From Pseudomonas silesiensis (GTDB taxonomy: Bacteria; Pseudomonadota; Gammaproteobacteria; Pseudomonadales; Pseudomonadaceae): a stretch of DNA of 64,000 nucleotides. Below the pieces are notes generated by a model. The model was given only the letters and a program-made list of their open reading frames with translations. It did no database searches and was not told where the DNA came from. Positions 18,338-27,230 of this stretch are shown in pieces. Each line of letters starts with the position of its first letter. The first letter of the stretch is position 1. The DNA lies in the NCBI RefSeq assembly GCF_001661075.1, contig NZ_CP014870.1, positions 1,178,001-1,242,000 of the forward strand, given 5' to 3'. The position numbers and the translations under genes are program-made.

Positions 18338-19813
18338 TCAGCTGCCGAGTGCTTTGGAGGCCAGCCAGAACAGGCCGGCCGACAGCGCCACGGTCGCCGG
18401 CAGGGTCAGGACCCAGGCCAGCAGGATGGTTCTGACGGTGCCGCCTTGCAGGCCGCTTTTGTTGGCGACCATGGTGCCGGCTACGCCCGAGGACAGGACG
18501 TGGGTGGTGGACACCGGCAGGCTGAAGATGTTGGCCATGCCGATCAGGCTCGCGGTAGTGATCTGGGCCGACATGCCTTGGGAGTAAGTCATGCCTTGCT
18601 TGCCGATCTTCTCGCCGATGGTCAGGACCACGCGTTTCCAGCCAACCATGGTACCCAGGCCGAGGGCCAGGGCGACCGCCAGAATCACCCAGAACGGCGC
18701 GTATTCGGTGGTGGTGGTGAGGTCTTTGCGCAACTTGTCCAGGTCGGCCTTTTCACGGGGCGCGAGACCAGGCAGTTTGCCGACTTTCTTCGCGGTGTCA
18801 TCAAGGCACAGCAGGTAGCGACGCACTTCGATGCGGCTTTCCGCCGGCAGCGAGTGGTAGTCCGCTACACCCTTGAGGGTGCCAAGCAGGGCGGTGATGG
18901 TCGGTTCGGTCTGTTGCGGGTTGCAACGGAATTTCTCCGGCAGATCGCCTTCAACGCTTTTGCCCAGGGCCAGGTATTCACCCAGGGTATCGGCGTTGCG
19001 TTTGTAGAACTGGCTCAGGTGCAAGGTCGCGTCGCGAGTCCGTTCGATCTGGTAAGTGGTGCTGCCCAGGTCGAGCACGAACTGGGCCGGCACGATACCG
19101 ATCAACACCAGCATGATCAGGCCGATACCTTTCTGGCCATCGTTGGAACCGTGCACAAAGCTCACGGCCATCGCCGAGATCACCAGTACCAGGCGGTTCC
19201 AGAACGGCGGGTGCTTCTTGTCGTCGATCTTGCGGCGCTGTTCCGGCGTCTTGTGCATCTTCGACAGCGGACGCCACCATTTAAGGCCGATCAATATCAG
19301 GGCGGCGACCAGGAAGCCGGCCATCGGCGAGAACACCAGGGAGGCGCCAATGTCGATCGCTTTCTGCCAGTTCACGCCATCGGCCAACGGAATGTCGTTG
19401 ATCAAGGCATTGGCCAGGCCGACACCGAGAATCGAACCGATCAGCGTGTGGGAGCTGGAAGCCGGGATGCCGAAATACCAGGTACCCAGGTTCCAGGTAA
19501 TGGCGGCGGCAAGCAACGAGAACACCATGGCCAGCCCGTGACCGGTGTTCACATTGATCAACAGCTCTACCGGCAACAGGTGGACGATGGCATATGCCAC
19601 GCCAACCCCGCCCAGCAGCACGCCAAGAAAGTTGAACACACCGGAAAAGAACACCGCCAGATGAGGCGGCATGGCTTTGGTGTAGATAACAGTGGCCACC
19701 GCGTTAGCGGTGTCATGAAAGCCGTTGATGAACTCGAAGGCGAGGACAAAGGCCAGGGCGAGCAAGAGGCTCACAAGCACCCAAGCATCCAGTCCGCTGA
19801 ATAAATCGATCAT
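18338..19813 (-). CDS. pit: Low-affinity inorganic phosphate transporter, Pit family
   Basis: 491 residues, 10 or more hydrophobic segments. The duplicated PHO4 signatures are visible: GFHDTANAVATVIYTKAMPP near residue 33 and FVHGSNDGQKGIG near residue 220. A large cytoplasmic loop (about residues 245-370) separates the two halves, as in E. coli PitA. Proton/metal-phosphate symporter of the inner membrane. Monocistronic with its own terminator; no Pho box was recognised upstream. Confidence 0.93.
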   Translation of the reverse strand: MIDLFSGLDAWVLVSLLLALAFVLAFEFINGFHDTANAVATVIYTKAMPPHLAVFFSGVFNFLGVLLGGVGVAYAIVHLLPVELLINVNTGHGLAMVFSLLAAAITWNLGTWYFGIPASSSHTLIGSILGVGLANALINDIPLADGVNWQKAIDIGASLVFSPMAGFLVAALILIGLKWWRPLSKMHKTPEQRRKIDDKKHPPFWNRLVLVISAMAVSFVHGSNDGQKGIGLIMLVLIGIVPAQFVLDLGSTTYQIERTRDATLHLSQFYKRNADTLGEYLALGKSVEGDLPEKFRCNPQQTEPTITALLGTLKGVADYHSLPAESRIEVRRYLLCLDDTAKKVGKLPGLAPREKADLDKLRKDLTTTTEYAPFWVILAVALALGLGTMVGWKRVVLTIGEKIGKQGMTYSQGMSAQITTASLIGMANIFSLPVSTTHVLSSGVAGTMVANKSGLQGGTVRTILLAWVLTLPATVALSAGLFWLASKALGS

Positions 19814-20192
19814 GAAGGTTTTCTGACCCGGTCGTAAGGGGGCGCGATTATGCCAGAAAAGACCGCTAATCGATGCACTTGCTGCTCATCGGTAACATTC
19901 TTCAACGAATTAATTTGTAAAAATACCTTGGGCCCCCAGTTTTTACCGGGTTTTACAAGTCATTGAATTCCTTTGGAAAGCCCGCAGGCACAAGGGTTTC
20001 TCTCGTAGGACCGAGAGGCTTCAACGCTTGTGTGAAATATCTGTAAAGAGGGCCGGACATATGCCGTTTACCTCATCCGGAGGGTGAGGCAGCCGCTGCC
20101 CGCGGATAACGGGCGCGAAAAGGCAACATCTATACACCCCGCTTGTAACGGGTGCAGACACCAGGCCCTTGAAAGGAATCCAGCCGAGACGG
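19814..20192. other. Intergenic region with three consecutive hairpins
   Basis: 379 bp without a gene. The left part is the pit promoter region. From about 20081 to 20157 come CCTCATCC-GG-AGGGTGAGG, GCCCG-CGGATAA-CGGGC and ACCCCG-CTTGTAA-CGGGT. They could be the processed 3' end of the minus-strand small gene that ends at 20193 or a structured RNA; neither has a clear T tail. Confidence 0.45.
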
Positions 20193-20393
20193 TCAAGGCT
20201 CTTCGGCTTTGAGTTCCTTTTCCATTTTCTGCAATTCTTGAGTGAATGCCTGATCCTGAACGGTGGCGCGTTTACGCCACGGCTTGCGTTCCGGTTCGGG
20301 CTGGGCGGCGTAGGTGGTGACTGCCCCGCCGTAAACTTCCTTGTAACGTTGTTCCTGGCGCTCAAGTTCCGCGCGCAGTTCGTCTTTTGTCAC
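20193..20393 (-). CDS. Conserved small hypothetical protein
   Basis: 66 residues starting at a GTG ([17 protein letters not shown]); CAGGTACCACT upstream is a reasonable ribosome site, and the conserved part begins exactly here, so the longer 83-codon frame is not used. Two charged helices flank a proline-rich linker ([16 protein letters not shown]), ending [11 protein letters not shown]. Cytoplasmic, no known domain; similar small proteins recur in Pseudomonas genomes. Function unknown. Confidence 0.7.
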   Translation of the reverse strand: MTKDELRAELERQEQRYKEVYGGAVTTYAAQPEPERKPWRKRATVQDQAFTQELQKMEKELKAEEP

Positions 20394-21039
20394 AGTGGTA
20401 CCTGATTGAGATGAGATTAATTCTGGTGAAACGCGCTGCATCAAACCTATCGATCACGCTCGCCGAAAGGACACAACCCGCGAAGGCATCGTATTCCGGG
20501 CATTTGCGATCAATATTTCCATGTTGCAGGCGGCCACGGCACCAGAGACAAATAGCTGACGTAGCATCAGTTCCTGTTTCAGCGAGCGCCGGGTCAAAGC
20601 ATACGAAATGAGCGTCTGGCGCTTGCTGCGGGCAGCGGCGATGGGACATCGCGCTACCGAGTGACGAACCCCGGGTAACAAACCGGGCACCACTCAACTC
20701 TATTATAGCGGTCGATTCGAAGAACACTATGGTCAACGAGTTAAAAGTTGTTCTCCATGTGTGATTGTTTTGTTGTTCCTAACTTCAGGGCTCTATGTCA
20801 GGTTACAGCGGTGTCTTTCTGGCGTCATTAAGTCGGTCAAGTAAGACAACTATATTTACCCTTGGATACTATGCCCCGCAAGCGTAAATCCGCTGAGAAA
20901 TCATCAAGACGCTGGAGGCTACCGGTTGCGATTATCGGTTGCTCGTTCGATAATCGCCCAATGTTGGCCGCCCATGGCTTGTGCAGGACACCGGGGGCCG
21001 CTTGTAATAGTCGCTGATCCGTGTGGGAAAGGACCTGAT
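20394..21039. other. Long gene-poor region upstream of pcaR
   Basis: 646 bp. Short open frames occur on the minus strand but lack ribosome sites and coding character. 20700-20870 is AT-rich. CCCGGGTAACAAACCGGG near 20670 forms a small hairpin. The right end holds the pcaR promoter and its PcaR-type inverted repeat at 20928-20957. Nothing else could be assigned. Confidence 0.5.
20926..20960 (+). promoter_or_regulatory. pcaR promoter with PcaR-type inverted repeat
   Basis: GCGATTATCG (20928-20937) and CGATAATCGC (20948-20957) are perfect inverted arms separated by 10 bp. The right arm lies in GTTCGATAATCGCCCA (20945-20960), matching the PcaR target consensus of P. putida. TTGCGA (20926-20931) and GATAAT (20949-20954) with 17-bp spacing form a plausible sigma-70 promoter covered by the operator, consistent with autorepression. 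Confidence 0.7.
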
Positions 21040-21882
21040 ATGAACGATCAAATGCGCAACTCCTTCGCCTCAGTGGCACCGCCGATCGTTGCGTCGCCGG
21101 CCAAGCGGATCCAGGCCATGACGGGCGACCCTGATTTCATGACGTCCCTGGCCCGTGGCCTGGCCGTGGTGCAAGCGTTCCAGGAGCGCAAACGGCACCT
21201 GACCATCGCTCAGATCAGCCATCGTACGGAAATTCCCCGCGCCGCGGTGCGACGTTGCCTGCACACGCTGATCAAGCTCGGCTACGCCACCACGGACGGT
21301 CGCACCTATTCGCTACTGCCCAAAGTGCTGACCCTCGGCCATGCTTATGTGTCCTCGACGCCGCTGGCGGTATCCGCCCAGCCTTATCTGGACCGCATGA
21401 GCGAGCAACTTCACGAAGCGTGCAACATGGCCACGCTGGAAGGCGATGACATTCTGTATATCGCCCGCTCCGCCACTACCCAACGCCTGATTTCGGTTGA
21501 TTTGTCGGTGGGTGGTCGTTTGCCGGCCTATTGCACGTCAATGGGCAGGATTCTGCTCGCCGCGCTGGACGATAGTTCGTTGCACGAGTACCTCGATCAT
21601 GCGGAGCTGCAAGCCAAGACCAGCCGTACCTTGCACACCCCGGAGGCGTTGCTCGAATGTCTGCAGCAAGTGCGACAGCAAGGTTGGTGCATCGTCGATC
21701 AGGAACTCGAGCAGGGCCTGCGCTCGATTGCCGTTCCGGTGTACGACGCGTCCGGACAGGTCGTGGCGGCCTTGAATGTCAGTACTCACGCCGGCCGGGT
21801 CAGCCGCAATGAGCTGGAACAGCGTTTCCTGCCGGGGCTGCTGAGCGCCAGCCGTGACCTCAGTGCGCAGCTTTTTGCCTAA
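21040..21882 (+). CDS. pcaR: IclR-family regulator PcaR of the pca genes
   Basis: 280 residues from MNDQMRNSFAS, with GGGAAAGGACC upstream; an earlier in-frame start 114 bases upstream would lie in the operator. N-terminal winged helix-turn-helix (SLARGLAVVQAFQERKRHLT...EIPRAAVRRCLHTL), C-terminal IclR effector domain with TSMGRILLAAL and VSTHAGRVS. In P. putida PcaR activates pca genes with beta-ketoadipate as inducer. Its gene heads the cluster and shares a target box with pcaK and catI. Confidence 0.95.
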   Translation: MNDQMRNSFASVAPPIVASPAKRIQAMTGDPDFMTSLARGLAVVQAFQERKRHLTIAQISHRTEIPRAAVRRCLHTLIKLGYATTDGRTYSLLPKVLTLGHAYVSSTPLAVSAQPYLDRMSEQLHEACNMATLEGDDILYIARSATTQRLISVDLSVGGRLPAYCTSMGRILLAALDDSSLHEYLDHAELQAKTSRTLHTPEALLECLQQVRQQGWCIVDQELEQGLRSIAVPVYDASGQVVAALNVSTHAGRVSRNELEQRFLPGLLSASRDLSAQLFA

Positions 21883-21885
21883 GCT

Positions 21886-21901
21886 GTTCGATAATCGCAC
21901 A
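21886..21901 (+). promoter_or_regulatory. PcaR box upstream of pcaK
   Basis: GTTCGATAATCGCACA, starting 4 bp after the pcaR stop, matches the PcaR consensus; GATAAT inside can serve as the -10 element. No good -35 hexamer, as expected for an activator-dependent promoter. Confidence 0.7.
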
Positions 21902-21999
21902 GAGTCGCGTTTGTCGAATTGACGCTCTTTCACCTGGATCACTAATGTCGCGGCAGCGCCAGCCTTGGCTGGCTCCTGTCCGACTGCGTTCTTGCGTGG

Positions 22000-22007
22000 A
22001 ATAAAAA
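22000..22007 (+). promoter_or_regulatory. Candidate Hfq/Crc motif at pcaK start
   Basis: AATAAAAA fits AANAANAA and sits between the GGA ribosome site and the pcaK ATG, where Hfq/Crc would block translation under preferred carbon sources. Confidence 0.4.
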
Positions 22008-22009
22008 TA

Positions 22010-23356
22010 ATGAACCAACCCCAGTCTGCTGTAGGCAACTGCCTTGACGTGCAGTCCTTCATCAATGCTCAACCCATTTCGCGCTACCAATGGCGAGTGG
22101 TGATCCTTTGTTTCCTGATTGTCTTTCTCGATGGCCTCGATACGGCGGCCATGGGTTTCATCGCGCCGGCCCTGTCCCAGGATTGGGGGATCGACCGTGC
22201 CAGCCTGGGCCCAGTGATGAGTGCCGCCTTGATCGGCATGGTGTTCGGTGCACTGGGTTCCGGCCCATTGGCTGACCGCTTCGGGCGAAAAGTCGTACTG
22301 GTCGGCGCGGTGCTGTTGTTCGGCGCCTTCAGCCTGGCATCGGCCTACAGCACTAACGTCGATCAATTGCTGGTGCTGCGTTTCCTCACTGGCCTGGGGC
22401 TTGGCGCCGGGATGCCGAACGCCACGACCCTGCTGTCGGAATACACGCCGGAGCGCAAGAAGTCCCTGCTGGTGACCAGCATGTTCTGCGGCTTCAACCT
22501 CGGTATGGCCGGTGGTGGATTCATCTCGGCGAAACTGATTCCGGCATTCGGCTGGCACAGTTTGCTGCTGATCGGCGGGATCCTGCCGCTAATCCTGGCG
22601 GTGGTGTTGCTGTTCTGGTTGCCGGAATCGGCGCGCTACCTGGTCGTGCGCAATCGCGGCACGGACAAAGTGCGCAAGACTCTGGCGCCGATCGACCCGA
22701 AGGTCGTCGCCCAGGCTTCAAGCTTCAGCGTGCCGGAACAGAAAACCGTGAAAGCGCGCAACGTGTTCGCGGTGATCTTCTCCGGCACCTACAGCGCCGG
22801 CACCTTGTTGCTGTGGTTGACCTATTTCATGGGCCTGGTGATCGTTTACCTGCTGACGAGTTGGCTACCGACGCTGATGCGTGACAGTGGCGCGAGCATG
22901 GAGCAGGCGGCCTTTATCGGGGCGCTGTTCCAGTTTGGCGGCGTGCTGAGCGCGGTGGGGGTGGGCTGGGCCATGGACCGGTTCAATCCGCACAAGGTCA
23001 TCGGCATTTTCTACCTGCTGGCCGGGGTATTTGCCTACGCGGTAGGGCAGAGCCTGGGCAACATCACGTTACTGGCGACCCTGGTGCTGGTGGCCGGGAT
23101 GTGCGTGAACGGCGCGCAATCGGCGATGCCATCGCTGGCAGCGCGGTTTTATCCCACTCAAGGGCGCGCGACCGGTGTGTCGTGGATGCTCGGGATCGGC
23201 CGCTTCGGCGCGATTCTTGGTGCGTGGATGGGCGCAACGTTGCTCGGCCTGGGCTGGAACTTCGAGCAAGTGCTGACGGCACTGGTGATTCCGGCGGCAG
23301 TGGCGACGACGGCGGTGGTGATCAAGGGCATGGTCAGTCATGCGGATGCGACTTGA
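22010..23356 (+). CDS. pcaK: 4-hydroxybenzoate/protocatechuate MFS permease PcaK
   Basis: 448 residues from MNQPQSAVGN. Aromatic acid:H+ symporter features: LIVFLDGLDTAAMGFIAPAL in helix 1 (the D-G-x-D motif of the family), GPLADRFGRKVV in loop 2-3, FLTGLGLGAGMPNATTLLSEY at helix 4-5, and ARFYPTQGRATGVSW. Inner-membrane uptake of 4-hydroxybenzoate and protocatechuate, also linked to chemotaxis in P. putida. Lies 127 bp after pcaR with a PcaR box in the gap. Confidence 0.92.
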   Translation: MNQPQSAVGNCLDVQSFINAQPISRYQWRVVILCFLIVFLDGLDTAAMGFIAPALSQDWGIDRASLGPVMSAALIGMVFGALGSGPLADRFGRKVVLVGAVLLFGAFSLASAYSTNVDQLLVLRFLTGLGLGAGMPNATTLLSEYTPERKKSLLVTSMFCGFNLGMAGGGFISAKLIPAFGWHSLLLIGGILPLILAVVLLFWLPESARYLVVRNRGTDKVRKTLAPIDPKVVAQASSFSVPEQKTVKARNVFAVIFSGTYSAGTLLLWLTYFMGLVIVYLLTSWLPTLMRDSGASMEQAAFIGALFQFGGVLSAVGVGWAMDRFNPHKVIGIFYLLAGVFAYAVGQSLGNITLLATLVLVAGMCVNGAQSAMPSLAARFYPTQGRATGVSWMLGIGRFGAILGAWMGATLLGLGWNFEQVLTALVIPAAVATTAVVIKGMVSHADAT

Positions 23357-23398
23357 GGGCGTGATCCGGATTTTTTGGCGATGCTGATGGGCTCTTAG

Positions 23399-23484
23399 CG
23401 GGTAAGCCTCGCTCCTACAGGAATGATGATCTCAGCGATTTTGCGAACACCTCCAAACCGTAGGAGCGAGGCTTGCCCGCGAAG
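23399..23484. repeat. REP pair (BIME)
   Basis: CGGGTAAGCCTCGCTCCTAC is mirrored by GTAGGAGCGAGGCTTGCCCG about 60 bp downstream; lies between pcaK and catI. Confidence 0.85.
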
Positions 23485-23513
23485 CTTTTGAGGTCGGTAG
23501 GTAGACAACAATA

Positions 23514-23546
23514 TGTGCGATAAACGAACACTCAGTCGATTATCGG
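23514..23546 (+). promoter_or_regulatory. PcaR-type operator upstream of catIJ-pcaF
   Basis: TGTGCGATAAACGAAC (23514-23529) is the reverse complement of GTTCGTTTATCGCACA, a PcaR box. GCGATAAACG (23517-23526) and CGATTATCGG (23537-23546) are arms with the same 10-bp spacing as the pcaR operator. It lies about 105 bp before the catI start. Confidence 0.6.
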
Positions 23547-23649
23547 ATTGTCTGGCGATTTTTAGGGGCTTACTCTTCAGTCATTCCGGCGCAGCGCCTC
23601 GCGCCTTTTTCTACCACTGTCGGTTCATAACAAAACGGGAGCCTGCCCC

Positions 23650-24507
23650 ATGGCTGAAATCCTTTCGCTGCACGACGCGGTGAAGCAATTCGTTAACGAC
23701 GGCGATACCGTCGCCCTCGAAGGCTTCACCCACCTGATTCCTACCGCGGCGGGTCACGAAATCATTCGTCAGGGCAAGAAAGACCTGACCCTGGTGCGGA
23801 TGACCCCTGACTTGATCTACGACCAGTTGATCGGTGCCGGTTGTGCTCGCAAGCTGATCTTCTCCTGGGGCGGTAACCCGGGTGTCGGTTCGCTGCACCG
23901 TCTGCGCGATGCAGTCGAGAAGCAGTGGCCGCACGCGCTGGAAATCGAAGAACACAGCCACGCCGACCTGGCCAATGCCTACGTCGCTGGCGCTTCGGGA
24001 CTGCCGTTTGCAGTGCTGCGCGCCTACGCCGGCTCCGACCTGCCGAAGGTCAACCCGCTGATCAAGACCGTCACTTGCCCGTTCACTGGCGAAGTGCTGG
24101 CAGCGGTGCCGTCGGTACGTCCGGACATCACCGTGATTCACGCACAAAAAGCCGACCGTAAAGGCAACGTGCTGCTGTGGGGCATCCTCGGCGTGCAAAA
24201 AGAAGCCGCGCTGGCGGCCAAGCGTTGCATCGTGACCGTCGAAGAAATCGTCGACGACCTCAATGCACCGATGAATTCCTGCGTACTGCCGACCTGGGCC
24301 CTGAGCGCGGTCTGCCACGTGCCTGGTGGCGCACATCCGTCCTATGCCCATGGTTACAACGAGCGCGACAACCGTTTCTACCAGGCTTGGGACCCGATTG
24401 CCCGCGACCGTGAAACCTTCACCGCGTGGATCAACGAGTACATCCATGGCTGCGCTGACTTCAGCGAGTTCCAGGCCAAGCTGGCCGCTGCTTCGGAGGC
24501 GAAGTAA
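23650..24507 (+). CDS. catI: 3-oxoadipate CoA-transferase subunit A (CatI type)
   Basis: 285 residues, longer than the roughly 230 of P. putida PcaI and matching the CatI/glutaconate CoA-transferase group of Pseudomonas sp. B13. Contains VALEGFTHLIPTAAGHEI and FSWGGNPGVGSLHRL. With subunit B it moves CoA from succinyl-CoA to beta-ketoadipate. AAACGGGAGCCTGCCCC precedes the ATG. Its stop overlaps the catJ start (TAATGA), so the subunits are translationally coupled. Confidence 0.93.
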   Translation: MAEILSLHDAVKQFVNDGDTVALEGFTHLIPTAAGHEIIRQGKKDLTLVRMTPDLIYDQLIGAGCARKLIFSWGGNPGVGSLHRLRDAVEKQWPHALEIEEHSHADLANAYVAGASGLPFAVLRAYAGSDLPKVNPLIKTVTCPFTGEVLAAVPSVRPDITVIHAQKADRKGNVLLWGILGVQKEAALAAKRCIVTVEEIVDDLNAPMNSCVLPTWALSAVCHVPGGAHPSYAHGYNERDNRFYQAWDPIARDRETFTAWINEYIHGCADFSEFQAKLAAASEAK

Positions 24508-25286
24508 TGACTTACACCACCAATGAAATGATGACCGTCGCCGCCGCCCGCCGTTTGAAGAACGGTTCGGTGTGTTTCGTCGGCATCGGCCTGCCGTCGA
24601 AAGCCGCCAACCTCGCGCGCCTGACGTCCTCGCCAGATGTAGTCCTTATCTACGAATCGGGTCCGATCGGTGCCAAGCCGAGCGTACTGCCACTGTCGAT
24701 CGGTGACGGTGAGCTGGCGGAAACCGCCGACACCGTAGTCCCGACCGGCGAGATTTTTCGCTACTGGCTGCAGGGCGGGCGCATTGACGTCGGCTTCCTC
24801 GGCGCTGCGCAAGTCGACCGTTTCGGCAACATCAATACCACCGTGGTCGGCGACTACCACGCGCCGAAAGTCCGTCTGCCGGGTGCCGGTGGCGCGCCGG
24901 AGATCGCCGGTTCCGCCAAGAGCGTGTTGATCATCCTCAAGCAGTCGGCGCGTTCCTTCGTCGACAAGCTCGACTTCATCACCTCGGTCGGTCATGGCGA
25001 GGGCGGTGATTCACGCAAGCGTCTCGGCCTGCCGGGTGCCGGTCCGGTCGGCATCATTACCGACCTGTGCATCATGGAACCGGAAGCCGGCACCCATGAA
25101 TTCGTGGTCACCGCACTGCACCCGGGCGTGACCCGCGAGCAAGTGACCGCTGCCACGGGTTGGCCGATTCGTTTTGCCGAACACGTTGAAAACACCGCCG
25201 AGCCGACCGATATCGAGCTCAAGGCCCTGCGCGACCTGGAAGCCCGCACTGCCGCGGCCCACGGCCAAGCACCTGGAGAAGCGTGA
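24507..25286 (+). CDS. catJ: 3-oxoadipate CoA-transferase subunit B (CatJ type)
   Basis: 259 residues, again the long CatJ type. [11 protein letters not shown] holds the glutamate that forms the covalent glutamyl-CoA intermediate in family I CoA transferases. Also [14 protein letters not shown] segment [13 protein letters not shown]. Overlaps catI by one base at its start and pcaF at its stop (TGATG), giving a tight catI-catJ-pcaF block for the last two steps of the pathway. Confidence 0.93.
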   Translation: MTYTTNEMMTVAAARRLKNGSVCFVGIGLPSKAANLARLTSSPDVVLIYESGPIGAKPSVLPLSIGDGELAETADTVVPTGEIFRYWLQGGRIDVGFLGAAQVDRFGNINTTVVGDYHAPKVRLPGAGGAPEIAGSAKSVLIILKQSARSFVDKLDFITSVGHGEGGDSRKRLGLPGAGPVGIITDLCIMEPEAGTHEFVVTALHPGVTREQVTAATGWPIRFAEHVENTAEPTDIELKALRDLEARTAAAHGQAPGEA

Positions 25287-26488
25287 TGCGTGACGTTTAT
25301 ATCTGCGACGCGATTCGTACCCCCATCGGCCGTTTCGGCGGTGGTCTGTCGGCGGTTCGCGCCGACGACCTGGCCGCCGTGCCGATCAAGGCGCTGATGG
25401 AGCGCAACCCGTCGGTAGACTGGAACGCCGTGGACGAGGTATTCCTCGGTTGCGCCAACCAGGCCGGTGAAGACAACCGCAACGTGGCACGCATGGCGTT
25501 GCTGCTGGCGGGCCTGCCGGAAAGCATCCCGGGCGTGACCCTCAACCGCCTCTGCGCCTCGGGCATGGATGCCATCGGCACGGCATTCCGCGCCATTGCC
25601 AGTGGCGAGATGGAGCTGGCGATTGCCGGTGGCGTCGAGTCGATGTCCCGCGCACCGTTCGTGATGGGCAAGGCCGATGCGGCGTTCTCGCGCAACATGA
25701 AGCTGGAAGACACCACCATCGGCTGGCGTTTCATCAACCCGTTGATGAAGGCCCAATACGGCGTCGATGCGATGCCGCAGACCGCGGACAACGTCGCCGA
25801 CGACTACGAAATTTCCCGCGAGGATCAGGACGCGTTCGCACTGCGCAGCCAGCAAAAGACCGCCGCCGCGCAAGCTGCAGGGTTTTTCGCCGAAGAAATC
25901 GTCGAAGTGCGCATTGCCCACAAGAAGGGTGAAACGGTCGTCAGCCAGGACGAGCATCCGCGCGCCGACACCACCCTGGAAACCCTGGCCAGACTGAAAC
26001 CGGTCAACGGTTCCGACAAAACCGTTACCGCAGGCAACGCCTCGGGTGTGAACGACGGTGCCGCCGCGTTGATCCTGGCATCCGGCGACGCGGTGAAGAA
26101 ACACGGCCTGACGGCGCGTGCCAAAGTATTGGGCATGTCCAGCGCCGGTGTCGCCCCTCGGGTCATGGGCATCGGCCCGGTCCCGGCGGTGCGCAAACTG
26201 ACCGAACGCCTGGGCCTGGCTGTCAGCGATTTCGACGTGATCGAACTCAACGAAGCTTTCGCCAGCCAGGGTCTGGCGGTACTGCGCGAACTGGGACTGG
26301 CGGACGACGCGGCTCAGGTCAACCCGAACGGTGGCGCCATTGCCCTGGGCCATCCGTTGGGCATGAGCGGTGCGCGCCTGGTGCTGACGGCGCTGCATCA
26401 GCTGGAAAAGACCGGTGGCAAGAAAGGCCTGGCGACCATGTGCGTCGGCGTCGGTCAGGGTCTGGCGTTGGCCATCGAGCGCGTCTGA
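25286..26488 (+). CDS. pcaF: Beta-ketoadipyl-CoA thiolase PcaF
   Basis: 400 residues from the ATG sharing its A with the catJ stop; a GTG three bases earlier is less likely. Thiolase motifs: [13 protein letters not shown] with the nucleophilic Cys (about residue 90), [23 protein letters not shown] with the catalytic His (about 356), and CVGVGQGLA with the second Cys (about 386). Cleaves beta-ketoadipyl-CoA to succinyl-CoA and acetyl-CoA. Confidence 0.95.
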   Translation: MRDVYICDAIRTPIGRFGGGLSAVRADDLAAVPIKALMERNPSVDWNAVDEVFLGCANQAGEDNRNVARMALLLAGLPESIPGVTLNRLCASGMDAIGTAFRAIASGEMELAIAGGVESMSRAPFVMGKADAAFSRNMKLEDTTIGWRFINPLMKAQYGVDAMPQTADNVADDYEISREDQDAFALRSQQKTAAAQAAGFFAEEIVEVRIAHKKGETVVSQDEHPRADTTLETLARLKPVNGSDKTVTAGNASGVNDGAAALILASGDAVKKHGLTARAKVLGMSSAGVAPRVMGIGPVPAVRKLTERLGLAVSDFDVIELNEAFASQGLAVLRELGLADDAAQVNPNGGAIALGHPLGMSGARLVLTALHQLEKTGGKKGLATMCVGVGQGLALAIERV

Positions 26489-26524
26489 CTCGTCGCCCCG
26501 ATAACAAGAACTGAGGAATGCTCC

Positions 26525-27229
26525 ATGACTGACAAGCCTGGTTACCGCCGCCCGCAGGCGGGCACTCAGCCGGACTACCTGCACCCGGCCTATCAATCCA
26601 CCAACCGTCGCTCGCCGTCCAAGCCGCTGGTGTTCTTGCCTCACTCGCTGTCGGAAATTACCGGTCCGACGGTCGGCGCCGAGCGCATCAACGAGAAGGA
26701 CAACGACCTGACCGCTCAACACCAGGGTGAACCCCAGGGCGAGCGGATCATCATCCACGGCCGCGTGCTGGATGAAGATGGCTTGCCGGTGCCGGGGATC
26801 CTGGTGGAGATCTGGCAGGCCAACGCCGCCGGTCGCTACAACCATGATCGCGACCTGCACGATGCGCCGCTGGACCCGAACTTCACCGGTACCGGCCGCA
26901 CCGTGACCGACGCCGATGGCTGGTACCAGTTCCAGACCATCAAGCCCGGCGCCTATCCGTGGGGCAACCACCACAATGCCTGGCGTCCGGCGCACATTCA
27001 CTTTTCGCTGTTCGGGCCGAGCATCCTGACGCGGCTGGTCACCCAGATGTATTTCCCCGGGGACCCGTTGCTGGCCTACGACCCGATCTACAACTGCGTG
27101 CCGGATACTTGCGCCAAAGAGCGCTTGATCGCCAGTTTCGACCTGGAAAAAACCATCCCTTCCTACGCCCTCGGTTATCGCTGGGACATCGTCCTGCGCG
27201 GCCGCGAAGCCACGCCGATGGAGAAATAA
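26525..27229 (+). CDS. pcaH: Protocatechuate 3,4-dioxygenase beta subunit
   Basis: 234 residues. Intradiol dioxygenase with the four Fe(III) ligands visible: Tyr in AGRYNHDRD, Tyr in PGAYPWGNHH, and both His in RPAHIHF. Opens the protocatechuate ring between the hydroxyls to give 3-carboxy-cis,cis-muconate. 36 bp after pcaF, so probably in the same transcript, and one base before pcaG. ACTGAGGAATGCTCC precedes the ATG. Confidence 0.96.
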   Translation: MTDKPGYRRPQAGTQPDYLHPAYQSTNRRSPSKPLVFLPHSLSEITGPTVGAERINEKDNDLTAQHQGEPQGERIIIHGRVLDEDGLPVPGILVEIWQANAAGRYNHDRDLHDAPLDPNFTGTGRTVTDADGWYQFQTIKPGAYPWGNHHNAWRPAHIHFSLFGPSILTRLVTQMYFPGDPLLAYDPIYNCVPDTCAKERLIASFDLEKTIPSYALGYRWDIVLRGREATPMEK

Positions 27230-27230
27230 G

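Noticed and set aside
18323..19804. 493-codon plus-strand frame
   Set aside because: Antisense to pit, whose PHO4 signatures are unmistakable.
20362..20736. Overlapping minus-strand frames of 124 and 79 codons
   Set aside because: No ribosome site, no recognisable domain, and the longer one overlaps the better-supported 66-aa gene.
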